This document shows, one piece after another, positions 1 through 7,914 of a stretch of DNA of 10,323 bases (position 1 is the first letter of the stretch; the number at the start of each line of letters is the position of its first letter). The DNA lies in assembly GCA_046566095.1 (NCBI GenBank), contig JBKHXI010000056.1, positions 1 to 10,323 on the forward strand. Direction: 5' to 3'. The notes beneath the pieces were generated by a model that saw only the letters and a program-made list of their open reading frames with translations, had not been told where the DNA came from and did no database searches. Both the position numbers and the translations under genes were made by a program. Source of the stretch: CAMPJU01 sp046566095 (lineage in GTDB: Bacteria; Pseudomonadota; Gammaproteobacteria; Xanthomonadales; Xanthomonadaceae).

Positions 1-635
1 GCGCAGGTGCTGTTGCGCAGGATCGCCGCCCACTTCTCGTAGTCCAGGCGGCGCGGGTCGTGTTCGGCGGCGCCGGCGAACTTCCAGCGGAACTCGGCCT
101 CGTCGACGCGGCGGCGCCAGGTGCGGCACAGGGCCTCCTCGGGCACGGCCTGGCAGGTGTCGCGGCGCTTCTCGCAGGCGCCGGCCATGCCGGCCAGCGG
201 GCGGCCGTCGAGGCCGACCAGCTGCAGCGGGGCGCAGCGCTCGGCCGGCGTCTCGTCCTCGGTGACGTAGGTTTCCTGGTCCCAGGTGGTGCACTGGAAC
301 AGCGGCGGCGGCGCGGTGCGTTCCTCCTCGGGCACCGGCGGGGGTACGGCTGCGGCGATGGCGGCCTCGCGCCGTTCGCGCTCGATCGCGACGATCGCGG
401 GCATGCGTTCCTCGCGCGGGGTGTAGCTGGGCAGCGGCGGCGGCGGGTCGATGTGCTGCACGGTCTGGCGCTGGCCCGGCGGGCAGGGCGTGTCGTTCTG
501 GAGGGTCAGGGCGCCGCTGGCGTCGGTGCAGCGGTAGATGGTGACGCCGGCCTGCGCGTGGACGGGGGATTCCAGGGCCAGCCATGCCAGCGCGGCGCAG
601 GCGGACAGCAGCATTCCCGCGGTAACCGGCCGCAT
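1..635 (-). CDS. DUF4124-domain secreted protein, second of a tandem pair (3' end outside window)
   Basis: The frame is open for 211 codons from the ATG at 635 to the window edge with no stop, so the C-terminus is missing. Residues 1-27 look like a signal peptide (basic MRP start, hydrophobic Leu/Ala core, cleavage probably after VHA). The DUF4124 core follows: VTIYRCTDASG, then a second Cys in DTPCPPGQ. A Pro/Glu/Arg-rich linker covers about residues 57-110. A second module opens with LFQCTTW and is Cys-rich (CAPLQLVG, CEKRRDTC, ALCRTW). The protein is probably periplasmic or envelope-associated; DUF4124 has no settled function. The start codon shares one base with the stop of the upstream paralogue (TGATG), which suggests translational coupling. 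The same order of signal peptide, DUF4124, Pro-rich linker and Cys-containing module occurs in its neighbour, so the pair probably arose by duplication. Confidence 0.8.
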   Translation of the reverse strand, partial: MRPVTAGMLLSACAALAWLALESPVHAQAGVTIYRCTDASGALTLQNDTPCPPGQRQTVQHIDPPPPLPSYTPREERMPAIVAIERERREAAIAAAVPPPVPEEERTAPPPLFQCTTWDQETYVTEDETPAERCAPLQLVGLDGRPLAGMAGACEKRRDTCQAVPEEALCRTWRRRVDEAEFRWKFAGAAEHDPRRLDYEKWAAILRNSTC

Positions 636-1291
636 CAGCCGATCCCGCAGTCGTTGGCCAGGCGCGCGTCGATGCCGCGGCGCTCGGCGCGCAGCTGCTC
701 GCGTTCGGACGGCATGGCGTTGAAGTAGCGGCGCTCGATCTCGCTGCGGCGTTCGGACAGGCGGGCGCAGACTTCGGCCTGCGGCAGCGGGTGGCATTCG
801 TCGCGCACCCAGGTGCCGCCGGGGTGGCCGTAGACCACGGCGATGGGCGGGTCGCCGGGGCGGGCGACCGGCGCGCCGACGCGGTCGCCGAGCGGGTTGT
901 GCGGGATCAGCACCGGGTAGCCCAGGGTCCACCACGGCACCCAGCGCGGGTTGCCTTCGCCGGTTTCGGCGACGTAGCGGCTGCCATCCGGGGCGACGCA
1001 TTCGTACAGCGGGCGCGGGGCCACCAGCACCAGCGGGCGCTGCGGGGCGGGGGCGGGGGGCGCGGGTTCGGCTGCGCGCGCCGGGGCGAGGGGCGTGCGG
1101 CCCGGCGGCGGGTCCTGGGGCTTGCGCATCTCGCGGGCGGTCTGGGTCTCGCCCTTGCGGCAGGGGGTGTCGCGCAGGGTGACGCGGCCCTGGGCGTCGG
1201 TGCAGCGGTAGACGGTGATCTGCTCGGCGGCGACGGCGGCGCCCGCGAGGAGCGCCAGCGCCGGCAGACCTTGGGCGAGGCGGCGGTGCAT
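635..1291 (-). CDS. DUF4124-domain secreted protein, first of a tandem pair
   Basis: A complete protein of 218 residues. Residues 1-22 form a signal peptide (MHRRLAQG, then a Leu/Ala core ending AVAA). The DUF4124 core is at about residues 25-55 (ITVYRCTDAQGRVTLRDTPC), the typical YRC-TDA-G-DTPC pattern with two cysteines. A Pro/Ala-rich linker spans about 57-92. A second module beginning LYECVAPDGSRYVAETG resembles another DUF4124-like unit. The C-terminal 45 residues are charged and probably helical (SERRSEIERRY, REQLRAERRG), ending near a final Cys. The protein is likely exported to the periplasm; no enzymatic motif is visible. It lies 138 bases downstream of tsaC and leads directly into its paralogue. 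There is no clear Shine-Dalgarno sequence; a hairpin sits just before the ATG. The family call is good; the function is unknown. Confidence 0.82.
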   Translation of the reverse strand: MHRRLAQGLPALALLAGAAVAAEQITVYRCTDAQGRVTLRDTPCRKGETQTAREMRKPQDPPPGRTPLAPARAAEPAPPAPAPQRPLVLVAPRPLYECVAPDGSRYVAETGEGNPRWVPWWTLGYPVLIPHNPLGDRVGAPVARPGDPPIAVVYGHPGGTWVRDECHPLPQAEVCARLSERRSEIERRYFNAMPSEREQLRAERRGIDARLANDCGIG

Positions 1292-1292
1292 G

Positions 1293-1307
1293 GCCGCATT
1301 GTGCGGC
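1293..1307 (-). promoter_or_regulatory. small hairpin abutting the DUF4124 start codon
   Basis: The arms gccgca (1293-1298) and tgcggc (1302-1307) are perfectly complementary around a 3-base loop. The structure ends one base before the ATG at 1291, exactly where a ribosome binding site should be, and no purine-rich Shine-Dalgarno is seen. In the mRNA this could lower translation initiation. A role is inferred only from position; short GC hairpins are common by chance at this base composition. Confidence 0.25.
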
Positions 1308-1390
1308 GCGCGGGCGGGGTACGGAACCTCGTCGTGGCGTGGTGTTCGGTGCGGTTCAGGCGCGGCGCCCGGCGCGGATGGGGCGCGGGA

Positions 1391-1430
1391 GGAAAAGCAG
1401 GTTCCTCGCTGCGCTCGGAACGACAGGGGT
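1391..1430 (-). repeat. dispersed-type intergenic repeat directly after tsaC
   Basis: Reading on the minus strand directly after the tsaC stop, the sequence is CCCCTGTCGTTCCGAGCGC followed by AGCGAGGAACCTGCTTTTCC. The core TTCCGAGCGCAGCGAGGAA is imperfectly self-complementary (GTTCC/GGAAC outer arms). This motif resembles one I recognise from many proteobacterial intergenic regions, where it is often mistranslated as a short peptide. Its position at the 3' end of tsaC, with a short T run on the minus strand, would suit an mRNA 3' end, but the stem is weak. The repeat status is from memory and only one copy is present here. Confidence 0.45.
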
Positions 1431-1996
1431 CAGAGGCGGAGCGGGGTGCCGGTGCGGGCGTCGCGGATGGTGGTGGGGCGCGGCAGGGTGCCGGTGCGGC
1501 CGGCGAGCACGGCGTCGAGGGCGGCGTGCAGTACCGGGTCGAGTTCGGCCAGGTCGCGCGGCGGGGGCGCGCCGGCCGGGTTGGCGCTGGTGGAGACCAG
1601 CGGGCCGCCGAAGGCGCGGCACAGGGCGGCCATCGCCTCGTGGGCGGTGGCGCGCACCGCCACGCCCTCGTGCGCGCCGGTGATCCAGCGCGGCGTCCTG
1701 GCGGTCGCCGGCACGATCCAGGTATGCGGGCCGGGCCAGCTGTCCAGTACCGCGTCGCGGCGCTCGGGCGGCAGCGCATCCCAGTCGAGCAGGCCGTCGA
1801 ACTGCGCCGCTTCGGCGGCGACCAGGATCAGGCCCTTGTCGACCGGGCGGCGCTTGATCTCCAGCAGGCGCAGCACCGCGCGCTCGTCGAACGGGTCGCA
1901 GGACAGGCCCCAGACCGCCTCGGTCGGGCAGGCGACCACGCCGCCGGCGCGCAGCACGGCGACGGCTTCGGCGATGTCCGCGTTCAGCATGTTCAT
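1430..1996 (-). CDS. tsaC: L-threonylcarbamoyladenylate synthase (Sua5/YrdC/TsaC family)
   Basis: This cytoplasmic enzyme condenses threonine, bicarbonate and ATP to threonylcarbamoyl-AMP, the donor used by TsaBDE to make t6A37 in tRNAs that read ANN codons. The 188 residues match the single-domain TsaC (E. coli about 190), without the extra C-terminal Sua5 domain. Family motifs: PTEAVWGLSCDP at residues 24-35, KRRPVDKGLILVAA at 48-61 (the nucleotide and threonine pocket lysine/arginine loop), SWPGPHTWIVPA at 86-97, VAVR at 112-115 and STSANPAG at 135-142. The start MNMLNADIAEAV was chosen because it matches the family N-terminus; Met3 (1990) is an alternative. The frame continues upstream through unrelated sequence, which is a GC-rich artefact. 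No strong Shine-Dalgarno is present. It is divergent from the H-NOX gene across 186 bases and lies upstream of the DUF4124 pair in the same direction. Confidence 0.93.
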   Translation of the reverse strand: MNMLNADIAEAVAVLRAGGVVACPTEAVWGLSCDPFDERAVLRLLEIKRRPVDKGLILVAAEAAQFDGLLDWDALPPERRDAVLDSWPGPHTWIVPATARTPRWITGAHEGVAVRATAHEAMAALCRAFGGPLVSTSANPAGAPPPRDLAELDPVLHAALDAVLAGRTGTLPRPTTIRDARTGTPLRL

Positions 1997-2170
1997 GTTC
2001 TGCGATCCGGTCCCGTCCGAGGGCGCTGGCCGCATGCTACCGTGGCGCGCGTCATGAACAGGGCATCGGATCGCGGGGCGGTCCATGCTTCGCGGGTCCA
2101 GCGTCTGCGGGCGGGCCAGACGGGACGCGGCGCGCACGGTGTCCGGACAGGGCGCCGGGCCGGTCGACAG

Positions 2171-2178
2171 GGAGGGGA
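2171..2178 (+). promoter_or_regulatory. Shine-Dalgarno that fixes the GTG start of the H-NOX gene
   Basis: GGAGGGGA ends four bases before the GTG at 2183, with the GGAGG core seven bases away. It is the best ribosome binding site in the window. It supports a GTG start for a frame that stays open several hundred bases further upstream. Confidence 0.8.
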
Positions 2179-2182
2179 GACG

Positions 2183-2719
2183 GTGAAGGGGATCGTGCTG
2201 CAACTGCTCGCGCGCTGCACCCGCGATGCCTTCGGCGAGCCCGTGTGGCGCGAAGCGCTGGCGCAGTCCGGCCTGGCCGAGCCCTTCGACCCCCAGCAGC
2301 TGTATCCGGATCCGCAGTTCAACGCGCTGGTCGGTGCGCTGGCGGCTTCGCAGGACATCGACGCGCATGCGGCCCAGCGCTGGTTCGGCGAGCGCGCCAT
2401 CGCCCATTTCCACGCGATGGCGCCGCGGCTGTTCGACCAGCACCGCGACAGCTGGTCGTTCCTGCTCACGCTCAACGACATCATCCATCCGCAGGTGCGG
2501 CGCGACTATCCGGGCGCCGGTGCGCCGGACTTCGGCTACGGCGTCGACGACGACGGCGGGCTGGTGCTCACCTACCATTCCCAGCGCCGGATGTGCGGTT
2601 TCGCCGAGGGCCTGATCCTGGCGACGTTGCGCCACTACGGCGAGCCGGCCACGGTCCGCCACGAGCGCTGCATGCACCACGGCGACCCGCACTGCGAATT
2701 CGTGCTCACGCCACCATAG
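2183..2719 (+). CDS. H-NOX (heme NO-binding, HNOB) domain protein, stand-alone
   Basis: A 178-residue cytoplasmic heme sensor consisting of one H-NOX domain from end to end (MKGIVLQLL at the N-terminus, as in the family). The proximal heme ligand is His102 in LNDIIHPQVRRDYPGA. The heme-propionate motif Y-x-S-x-R is Tyr131, Ser133, Arg135 (TYHSQRRM). Position 140, a Tyr that stabilises O2 in the Thermoanaerobacter (Caldanaerobacter) protein, is Phe here, so a preference for NO (and CO) over O2 is expected. The tail holds Cys138, Cys163, His165/His166, His170 and Cys171 (ERCMHHGDPHCEF), which may form a metal or redox site like the zinc site described in some Shewanella and Vibrio H-NOX proteins; this is inferred. 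Bacterial H-NOX proteins usually work with a histidine kinase or a cyclic-di-GMP enzyme next door; none lies in this window. The gene is divergent from tsaC and convergent with topA. Base composition resembles its neighbours. Confidence 0.9.
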   Translation: MKGIVLQLLARCTRDAFGEPVWREALAQSGLAEPFDPQQLYPDPQFNALVGALAASQDIDAHAAQRWFGERAIAHFHAMAPRLFDQHRDSWSFLLTLNDIIHPQVRRDYPGAGAPDFGYGVDDDGGLVLTYHSQRRMCGFAEGLILATLRHYGEPATVRHERCMHHGDPHCEFVLTPP

Positions 2720-2758
2720 CCTTGAGCGGCGGGCCGGCAACCCCGGAATGCCGTCCTC

Positions 2759-2836
2759 CCCTGCAGGAGCGGCTTCAGCCGTGACCCGCATCGGCTGGTG
2801 GCTGCCGGGGTCGCGGCTGAAGCCGCTCCTGCAGGG
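2759..2836. repeat. long inverted repeat between convergent H-NOX and topA genes
   Basis: The left arm 2759-2787 and right arm 2808-2836 are complementary over 29 bases with a single mismatch (2782/2813), around a 20-base loop. The core reads GCAGGAGCGGCTTCAGCC in both orientations. The unit GGAGCGGCTTCAGCCG is one I recognise as a REP-like intergenic palindrome in Xanthomonadaceae and Pseudomonas genomes. It begins 39 bases after the H-NOX stop and ends 55 bases beyond the topA stop, so transcripts from either side could fold it. A small stem GGGAG/CTCCC follows at 2854-2868. It is likely a 3' end stabiliser or bidirectional barrier rather than a classic terminator, as there is no T run. Confidence 0.8.
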
Positions 2837-2891
2837 CATGCGATTGTGGTGGTGGGAGCGCATCTCCCCCGGGCGCGGGCGGCGCCTGCGG

Positions 2892-5492
<2,601 letters not shown>

Positions 5493-5552
5493 GTGCGAAG
5501 GCAGGTTCCGTGCGCGCCGTGAAGGTCACGCAAAAAGGGCGTAGAGAAGGCA

Positions 5553-5578
5553 ACGCCCGCGGCGCGGGCCACGGGCGT
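5553..5578. other. hairpin in the topA leader
   Basis: The arms 5553-5562 (acgcccgcgg) and 5569-5578 (ccacgggcgt) pair with one mismatch around a 6-base loop. A T run lies about 13 bases beyond on each side: TTTTTT at 5592-5597 on the plus strand, and the complement of AAAAA at 5532-5536 on the minus strand. The distance is too long for a standard intrinsic terminator in either direction. It could be the end of an smg read-through transcript or a structure in the topA 5' leader; it lies about 60-85 bases upstream of the start codon. Confidence 0.35.
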
Positions 5579-5622
5579 CGGGATGGATTCCTTTTTTAGT
5601 GGTGTCACGCCGCGGTGGCCGC

Positions 5623-5628
5623 TGTCAA
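5623..5628 (-). promoter_or_regulatory. possible topA -35 element
   Basis: The minus strand reads TTGACA, a perfect sigma-70 -35 hexamer, 131 bases before the topA ATG and between the repeat island and the leader hairpin. No good -10 follows at 17-18 bases (ACACCA or CACCAC); CACTAA is 21 bases away. It is a weak candidate, offered because a topA promoter would be expected in this gap. Confidence 0.25.
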
Positions 5629-5659
5629 GCGCCGGCCCGCCGGGCCCGCTCCCGCCGGC

Positions 5660-5862
5660 GATGCGCCCCCTCCCCCGCGAAGCGGGGGGTGAGACGGCGC
5701 GCTTGCGGACCACTGGTCCGCGTGCCGACGAACGCCAGCTGGCTCTGCCAGCTGGCCGGACGGGTTGGGGTGGGGGCGCGCGCCGCAGGCGCGCGGAAGG
5801 GCCAACGCCATCGGACGCACCCCCATCGCCCTTCGGGCACTTCCCCCGCAAGCGGGGGAAGG
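5660..5862. repeat. composite palindromic repeat, copy A (with a 72-base extra segment)
   Basis: Copy A shares its first 29 bases (5660-5688 with 5942-5970) and its last 101 bases (5762-5862 with 5972-6072, about five mismatches) with copy B. It carries 72 more bases in between. The shared parts are three hairpins: CCCCCGC/GCGGGGG, GCGCGCC-GCA-GGCGCGC, and TTCCCCCGC-AA-GCGGGGGAA. The extra segment holds two more palindromes: GCGGACC-ACT-GGTCCGC (5705-5721) and the self-complementary GCCAGCTGGC repeated at 5734-5743 and 5747-5756. No coding sequence is credible here. Such modular GC-rich units are typical of Xanthomonadaceae intergenic DNA. Confidence 0.85.
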
Positions 5863-5941
5863 AAGACGAACGGCTTCGGGCACTTCCCCTCTCCCGCTGC
5901 GCGGGGGAAGGACAGCTGGAGAGATTCCTCCCCCCGCTTGG
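5863..5941. repeat. spacer between repeat copies, holding a third partial module
   Basis: Positions 5874-5911 repeat the terminal module of copies A and B (CTTCGGGCACTTCCCC, a short loop, then GGGGGAAGG), with the loop changed to a CTGC-type sequence. The rest (5912-5941) is a short C-rich stretch leading into copy B. I see no gene here. Confidence 0.7.
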
Positions 5942-6072
5942 GATGCGCCCCCTCCCCCGCGAAGCGGGGGAGGGTTGGGGTGGGGGCGCGCGCCGCAGGC
6001 GCGCGGAAGACGCGACGCCATCTGACGCACCCCCATCGCCCTTCGGGCACTTCCCCCGCAAGCGGGGGAAGG
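5942..6072. repeat. composite palindromic repeat, copy B
   Basis: The 131-base basic form of the element: CCTCCCCCGC-GAA-GCGGGGGAGG, GGTTGGGGTGGGGG, the stem GCGCGCC-GCA-GGCGCGC, a C-rich counterpart ACGCACCCCCATCGCC, then GCCC-TTC-GGGC and the perfect stem TTCCCCCGC-AA-GCGGGGGAA (6051-6070). The last stem begins 10 bases beyond the smg stop in the direction of smg transcription, so it could protect or end the dprA-smg mRNA. The G-rich and C-rich tracts could also pair with each other over the whole element. Confidence 0.85.
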
Positions 6073-6080
6073 GACAGCCG

Positions 6081-6572
6081 CTAGTGCACCGGCTCGGGCT
6101 CGTCGATGAACATCTGGGTTTCCATCCAGGCGTAGGCGGCCTCGCTGCCGGGCTGGTTGAACAGCACCATCAGCACCACCCACTTGAGGTCGTCCAGGTC
6201 CAGCTGATCCTGGTCGAGCGCCAGCGCGCGGTCGAGCACCAGCTCGCGCTGGTGGGCGTCGAGGATGCCGTGCTGCTCCAGGAACAGCAGGAAGCCGCGG
6301 CATTCGGTGTCGAGCTTGTCCAGCTCCGGGCCGAAGTAGACGCGGGTGGGGCCGTCGATCCGCGGCACGGCCGCGCCCGGCCGCTGTTCGGCCAGCGCGT
6401 CGAGCCAGTCGAAGGCCTTGTGGATCTCGGCGGAGCTGAAGCCGGCGCCGGCCAGTTCGTCGAACAGCGGGCCGCTGCGGAGGGATTCGGGGTCGCCGAC
6501 GGGCGGCGGGTCGTCGTTGGTGAAGTAGTGCTCGAACAGGTACAGCAGGACGTCCAGGATGCTTTCTTTCAT
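6081..6572 (-). CDS. smg: Smg family protein (DUF494)
   Basis: A 163-residue acidic protein, close to the usual Smg length (E. coli about 157). It begins MKESILDVLLYLFEHY, the family signature, with a conserved helical C-terminal half (WVVLMVLFNQPG, YAWMETQMF). Smg proteins are widespread beside dprA in gammaproteobacteria, but their biochemical role is not established. The ATG overlaps the dprA stop by four bases (ATGA), so the two are almost certainly co-transcribed and translationally coupled; a GAGGG lies just before the start inside dprA. The gene ends at a TAG 10 bases before the first stem of the repeat island. No catalytic residues, signal peptide or membrane segment are visible. Confidence 0.93.
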   Translation of the reverse strand: MKESILDVLLYLFEHYFTNDDPPPVGDPESLRSGPLFDELAGAGFSSAEIHKAFDWLDALAEQRPGAAVPRIDGPTRVYFGPELDKLDTECRGFLLFLEQHGILDAHQRELVLDRALALDQDQLDLDDLKWVVLMVLFNQPGSEAAYAWMETQMFIDEPEPVH

Positions 6573-7825
6573 TGCCCTCGGCCTGCGCCGCGCACGGCGC
6601 CGTGGGGGTCGGGATGCCTGCGGGCGGCGACGCGGCTGTAGCGGCCGTGCTCGTTCGCCACCCGTCCCTCCAGCTCCATGACCAGCAGCATGGAGGACAG
6701 CTCCGCGGCCGTCAATCCGGTCCGCGAGACCAGTGCATCCATATCGGTTGGGTCGTGCCCGAGCGCCTGCCACAAGCGCTGGTGGTCGGCATCGTCGCCG
6801 GCTGAACCGGCCCGCGCCGGCGGCTGGGCCCGGCTGCCCGGAGTGGGGGCGGCCAGGCGCCCGCGCAAGGCCTCGGCCAGGTCGACGGCGGCCGGCGCCA
6901 GCAGCGCCAGCACCTCGGCCGGCGTTTCCACCAGGGCCGCGCCGTCGCGGATCAGGCGGTGGCAGCCGCGCGCCATCGGGTTCTGGATCGAGCCGGGCAG
7001 GGCCATCACCTCGCGCCCGGCCTCGGCCGCCAGCCGCGCGGTGATCAGCGCGCCCGAGCGCCAGGCCGCCTCGACCACCAGCGTGCCCAGGGCCAGGCCG
7101 GCGAGGATCCGGTTGCGGCTGGGGAAGTGGGCCTTCTGCGGAGGCGTGCCCGGCAGGTGCTCGCTGACCACCACGCCGGCGGCCGCGATCCGTTCGAGCA
7201 GCTGCGCGTTGCGGCGCGGATAGGCGATGTCGGGCCCGCAGCCGAGCACGGCCACGGTGAGCCCGCCGACCGCCAGCGTCGCCTCGTGGGCGGCGGTGTC
7301 GATGCCGGCCGCCAGTCCGCTGACGACCCCGAGCCCGGAGCCGGCGAGCGCGCGGGCGAAGGCGGCGGCATGGTCGCGGCCGCCCGGCGTCGGGTTGCGG
7401 GTGCCGACGACCGCCAGCATCGGGTGCCAGAGCCGCGCCGGGTCGCCGGCCACGCACAGCGCCAGCGGCGCCCGCACGCCGCGCGCCAGCAGCACCGGGT
7501 AGTCCGGCTCGCCCCAGCCCAGCAGATGGCGGCCGGGCTGCGCGAGCCAGCGCAGGGCGTGGTCGATGGCGGCGCGGTCGGGCCGGGCCAGGGCCTGGCG
7601 CTGTGCACGGTCCAGGCCGCAGCCGCGCCAGGCGGCGGGGCCGGCGGCCAGCGCCGCGGCGGCGTCGCCGCCGTGGGCTTCCAGCAGGGCGCGCCTGGGT
7701 TCGAGCGCACCGGCCGCGGCCACCAGCCGCAGCAGGGCCTCGGGGTCGGCCCCGGCGCGCGGGCACGGGGCCGCGCCGGGCGGCGGGTCGGGGGCGGGGC
7801 CGGCGGCGGCTGCGATGCGGTCCAT
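6569..7825 (-). CDS. dprA: DNA-processing protein DprA (Smf)
   Basis: DprA binds incoming single-stranded DNA in the cytoplasm during natural transformation and loads RecA on it. It is 418 residues long. An N-terminal SAM-like region (about 27-95) is followed by the Rossmann-like DprA domain (about 100-305): GEPDYPVLL, VVGTRNPTPGG (139-149), SGLAAGIDTAAHEATL (169-184), AVLGCGPDIAYP, FPSRNRILAGLALGTLVVEA and ALITARLAAEAGREVMALPG. A variable Pro/Ala linker leads to a winged-helix tail (about 345-400; DMDALVSRTGLTAAEL) like the DML1 region seen in many proteobacterial DprA proteins. The Ala/Pro-rich first 26 residues may not all be translated, but no better start is seen and GGGG precedes the ATG. 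The stop overlaps the smg start. It follows the LysM gene after 89 bases that contain a perfect palindrome. Confidence 0.95.
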   Translation of the reverse strand: MDRIAAAAGPAPDPPPGAAPCPRAGADPEALLRLVAAAGALEPRRALLEAHGGDAAAALAAGPAAWRGCGLDRAQRQALARPDRAAIDHALRWLAQPGRHLLGWGEPDYPVLLARGVRAPLALCVAGDPARLWHPMLAVVGTRNPTPGGRDHAAAFARALAGSGLGVVSGLAAGIDTAAHEATLAVGGLTVAVLGCGPDIAYPRRNAQLLERIAAAGVVVSEHLPGTPPQKAHFPSRNRILAGLALGTLVVEAAWRSGALITARLAAEAGREVMALPGSIQNPMARGCHRLIRDGAALVETPAEVLALLAPAAVDLAEALRGRLAAPTPGSRAQPPARAGSAGDDADHQRLWQALGHDPTDMDALVSRTGLTAAELSSMLLVMELEGRVANEHGRYSRVAARRHPDPHGAVRGAGRGQ

Positions 7826-7849
7826 CGCCCCAGACTGCCGCCGATGCGG

Positions 7850-7873
7850 CGACGGCGCCCTAGGGCGCCGTCG
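7850..7873. repeat. 24-base perfect palindrome between the LysM gene and dprA
   Basis: The half CGACGGCGCCCT is followed directly by its exact complement AGGGCGCCGTCG, with no loop. It lies 41 bases after the LysM stop and 24 bases before the dprA ATG. There is no T run after it in the minus direction, so it is not a standard intrinsic terminator. It could be a dyad operator or an mRNA stem that separates the two genes. Confidence 0.75.
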
Positions 7874-7914
7874 TCATGGAGCGTCGGAAAACTCCGAAAC
7901 GCCTCGGCACGGCT

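Noticed and set aside
597..608. Lipobox (LSAC) in the signal peptide of the second DUF4124 protein
   Set aside because: The Cys is at residue 13, in the middle of the hydrophobic core, which continues to about residue 21. A signal peptidase I site after VHA at residue 27 fits better.
2034..2060. TAGCAT as a tsaC -10 element
   Set aside because: No acceptable -35 at normal spacing on the minus strand, and a three-or-four base match is expected by chance.
791..2182. Upstream extension of the H-NOX frame giving a 642-codon protein
   Set aside because: The extension runs antisense to tsaC and the DUF4124 gene, and is Gly/Ala/Arg-rich. The GTG at 2183 has a strong Shine-Dalgarno and matches the family N-terminus.
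1997..2863. N-terminal extension of tsaC to 477 codons
   Set aside because: The extra residues are antisense to the H-NOX gene and unlike Sua5/YrdC proteins. Met at 1996 gives the standard 188-residue length.
5660..6072. Possible CRISPR-like array
   Set aside because: The repeats are long, unequal, internally palindromic and only two to three in number, with no regular unique spacers and no cas gene nearby.
5583..6303. Several open frames across the smg-topA gap (peptides such as PHPNPPP and FAGEG)
   Set aside because: These are translations of the palindromic repeat in different frames, repeated with each copy, with no ribosome binding site and no conserved domain.
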